Source: Clostridiales bacterium (GTDB taxonomy: Bacteria; Bacillota; Clostridia; Clostridiales; Caloramatoraceae). Taken from it: a DNA stretch of 15,142 nucleotides. Shown in pieces: positions 14,500 through 15,142 of the stretch. The notes under the pieces are model-generated. The model saw nothing but the letters and a program-made list of their open reading frames with translations. It was not told the origin of the DNA and ran no database searches. The stretch is taken from assembly GCA_026416355.1 (NCBI GenBank), contig JAOAFH010000013.1:1-15142 (forward strand), in the 5' to 3' direction. The position numbers and the translations under genes were made by a program. Positions within the stretch are counted from its first letter, which is position 1; each line of letters opens with the position of its first letter.

Positions 14500-14865
14500 A
14501 TGTCTCTAAAGGGATGCCTTGAAATGAAAATAAGCAATGCAATGATGCGCTTTGAAAAAGAAGAAATAGGTCGTGGTGCTGAAGAGGCAATGGCACATAT
14601 TTTTAAAGATATGATTATAGTTAGACTAAAAAAGGTTTTAACGCCTGCAGAAAAAAGGTTGGCTGAATCATATGAGGGGAGAAAAACAATAAAAGAATTT
14701 AGATATATGTTAGAGGATGTGCTAAGACCAAAATTAGAGACAATCGTTGAGGATATTGTGGGGGTTAAAGTAGTTACTATACATTGTGATATTAGTACAA
14801 AAACAGGGGAATACTTAATGGTTTTTGTAATGGAAAAGGATGTTGAATCATTATTTAAGGAGTAA
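14500..14865 (+). CDS. DUF2294 / MpsC-like protein
   Basis: 121 residues, soluble, no signal peptide. The pattern GRGAEEAMAHIFKDMIIVRLKKVLTPAEKRLAE, followed by a long helix and VKVVTIHCDISTKTGEYLMVFVM, matches DUF2294, renamed after MpsC, a component of the MpsABC bicarbonate/cation (membrane-potential generating) system of Staphylococcus aureus. No mpsA or mpsB lies in the window, so the role here is open; many Firmicutes carry stand-alone copies. A CTGGAGG site precedes the ATG. Its stop is 14 bases before the Tex start, so the two are probably cotranscribed. Confidence 0.85.
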   Translation: MSLKGCLEMKISNAMMRFEKEEIGRGAEEAMAHIFKDMIIVRLKKVLTPAEKRLAESYEGRKTIKEFRYMLEDVLRPKLETIVEDIVGVKVVTIHCDISTKTGEYLMVFVMEKDVESLFKE

Positions 14866-14879
14866 ATGGAGGTAATAAG

Positions 14880-15142
14880 ATGGATTTAATAAAGAGATTG
14901 TCAGAAGAGCTTAATATTAAAGAGTGGCAGGGTAAAAAAACTGTTGAACTTTTAGATTCAGGGAATACTATACCTTTTATTTCTAGATATCGTAAAGAGG
15001 GAACAGGTAATCTAGATGATACAACTCTTAGAAATTTTTATGAGAGACTTACATATTTAAGAAATCTACAATCAAAGAAGGATGAAGTTAAAAGATTAAT
15101 TGACGAGCAAGGAAAATTAACTGATGAAATAGTAGCTAAAAT
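14880..15142 (+). CDS. tex: Tex-family S1 RNA-binding transcription accessory protein (N-terminus only)
   Basis: The first 87 codons are present and the frame is open at the window end. The start MDLIKRLSEELNIKEWQGKK, then TVELLDSGNTIPFISRYRKEGTG and a following ERLTYLRNLQSKKDEV and EQGKLTDEI, are typical of the Tex (YdcI/YhgF) N-terminal helical domain; the full protein is about 720 residues and ends in an S1 domain. Tex binds nucleic acid and affects transcription, and S1-containing relatives are linked to stalled-complex rescue. The ATG at 14880 follows a TGGAGG site. The gene runs on beyond position 15142. Confidence 0.93.
   Translation, partial: MDLIKRLSEELNIKEWQGKKTVELLDSGNTIPFISRYRKEGTGNLDDTTLRNFYERLTYLRNLQSKKDEVKRLIDEQGKLTDEIVAK

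Overview
The window is a low-G+C stretch with strong AGGAGG-type ribosome binding sites, TTG/GTG starts, many hairpin-plus-U terminators and anaerobe genes (reverse rubrerythrin, ECF sigma factor with a beta-propeller partner, FmdB-type zinc ribbon, DUF1294, DUF2294/MpsC, Tex). This fits a Clostridia-class Firmicute; genus cannot be fixed from the sequence.

Layout. (1) Positions 1-470 encode no protein. Read on the minus strand they fold into a compact set of long helices joined by a closing stem (418-431 with 26-39), with many G-U pairs that work only on that strand: a large structured RNA. (2) 585-2458 holds a DEAD-box RNA helicase with a DbpA-type RNA-binding tail, then a 53-residue zinc-ribbon protein behind a long leader. 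(3) 2505-2632 is a compact promoter-to-terminator unit without a gene, a candidate small RNA with C-rich tracts. (4) 2633-4167: a 78-residue protein with an internal duplication (minus strand) and a membrane GAF-GGDEF diguanylate cyclase. (5) 4312-6910: an ECF sigma factor overlapping a membrane-anchored beta-propeller protein whose cytoplasmic N-terminus looks like an anti-sigma domain; an ECF-like promoter precedes the pair. (6) 6911-7123: a non-coding element with 11-bp inverted ends and a long internal hairpin (MITE-like). (7) 7225-12952: a likely operon for a MacAB/YknXYZ-type efflux pump (adaptor, ATPase, permease), its OmpR-type regulator and histidine kinase, and a repetitive coiled-coil protein, ended by a bidirectional terminator. 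(8) 13014-13205 minus: a small FmdB-type zinc-ribbon gene whose TGA is followed in frame by Ala-Gly-Cys-stop and then by a perfect hairpin with a GGU loop, a candidate selenocysteine (UxxC) gene. (9) 13390-14865: reverse rubrerythrin, a 21-residue Lys/Glu-rich microprotein, a DUF1294 membrane protein and a DUF2294 (MpsC-like) protein. (10) From 14880 the N-terminus of Tex runs off the window.

The themes are envelope stress sensing and export (sigma/beta-propeller pair, pump with its own two-component system), RNA metabolism (helicase, Tex, structured RNA, candidate small RNA) and oxygen/peroxide defence (rubrerythrin). The two strongest leads for new biology are the large minus-strand RNA and the possible selenoprotein.
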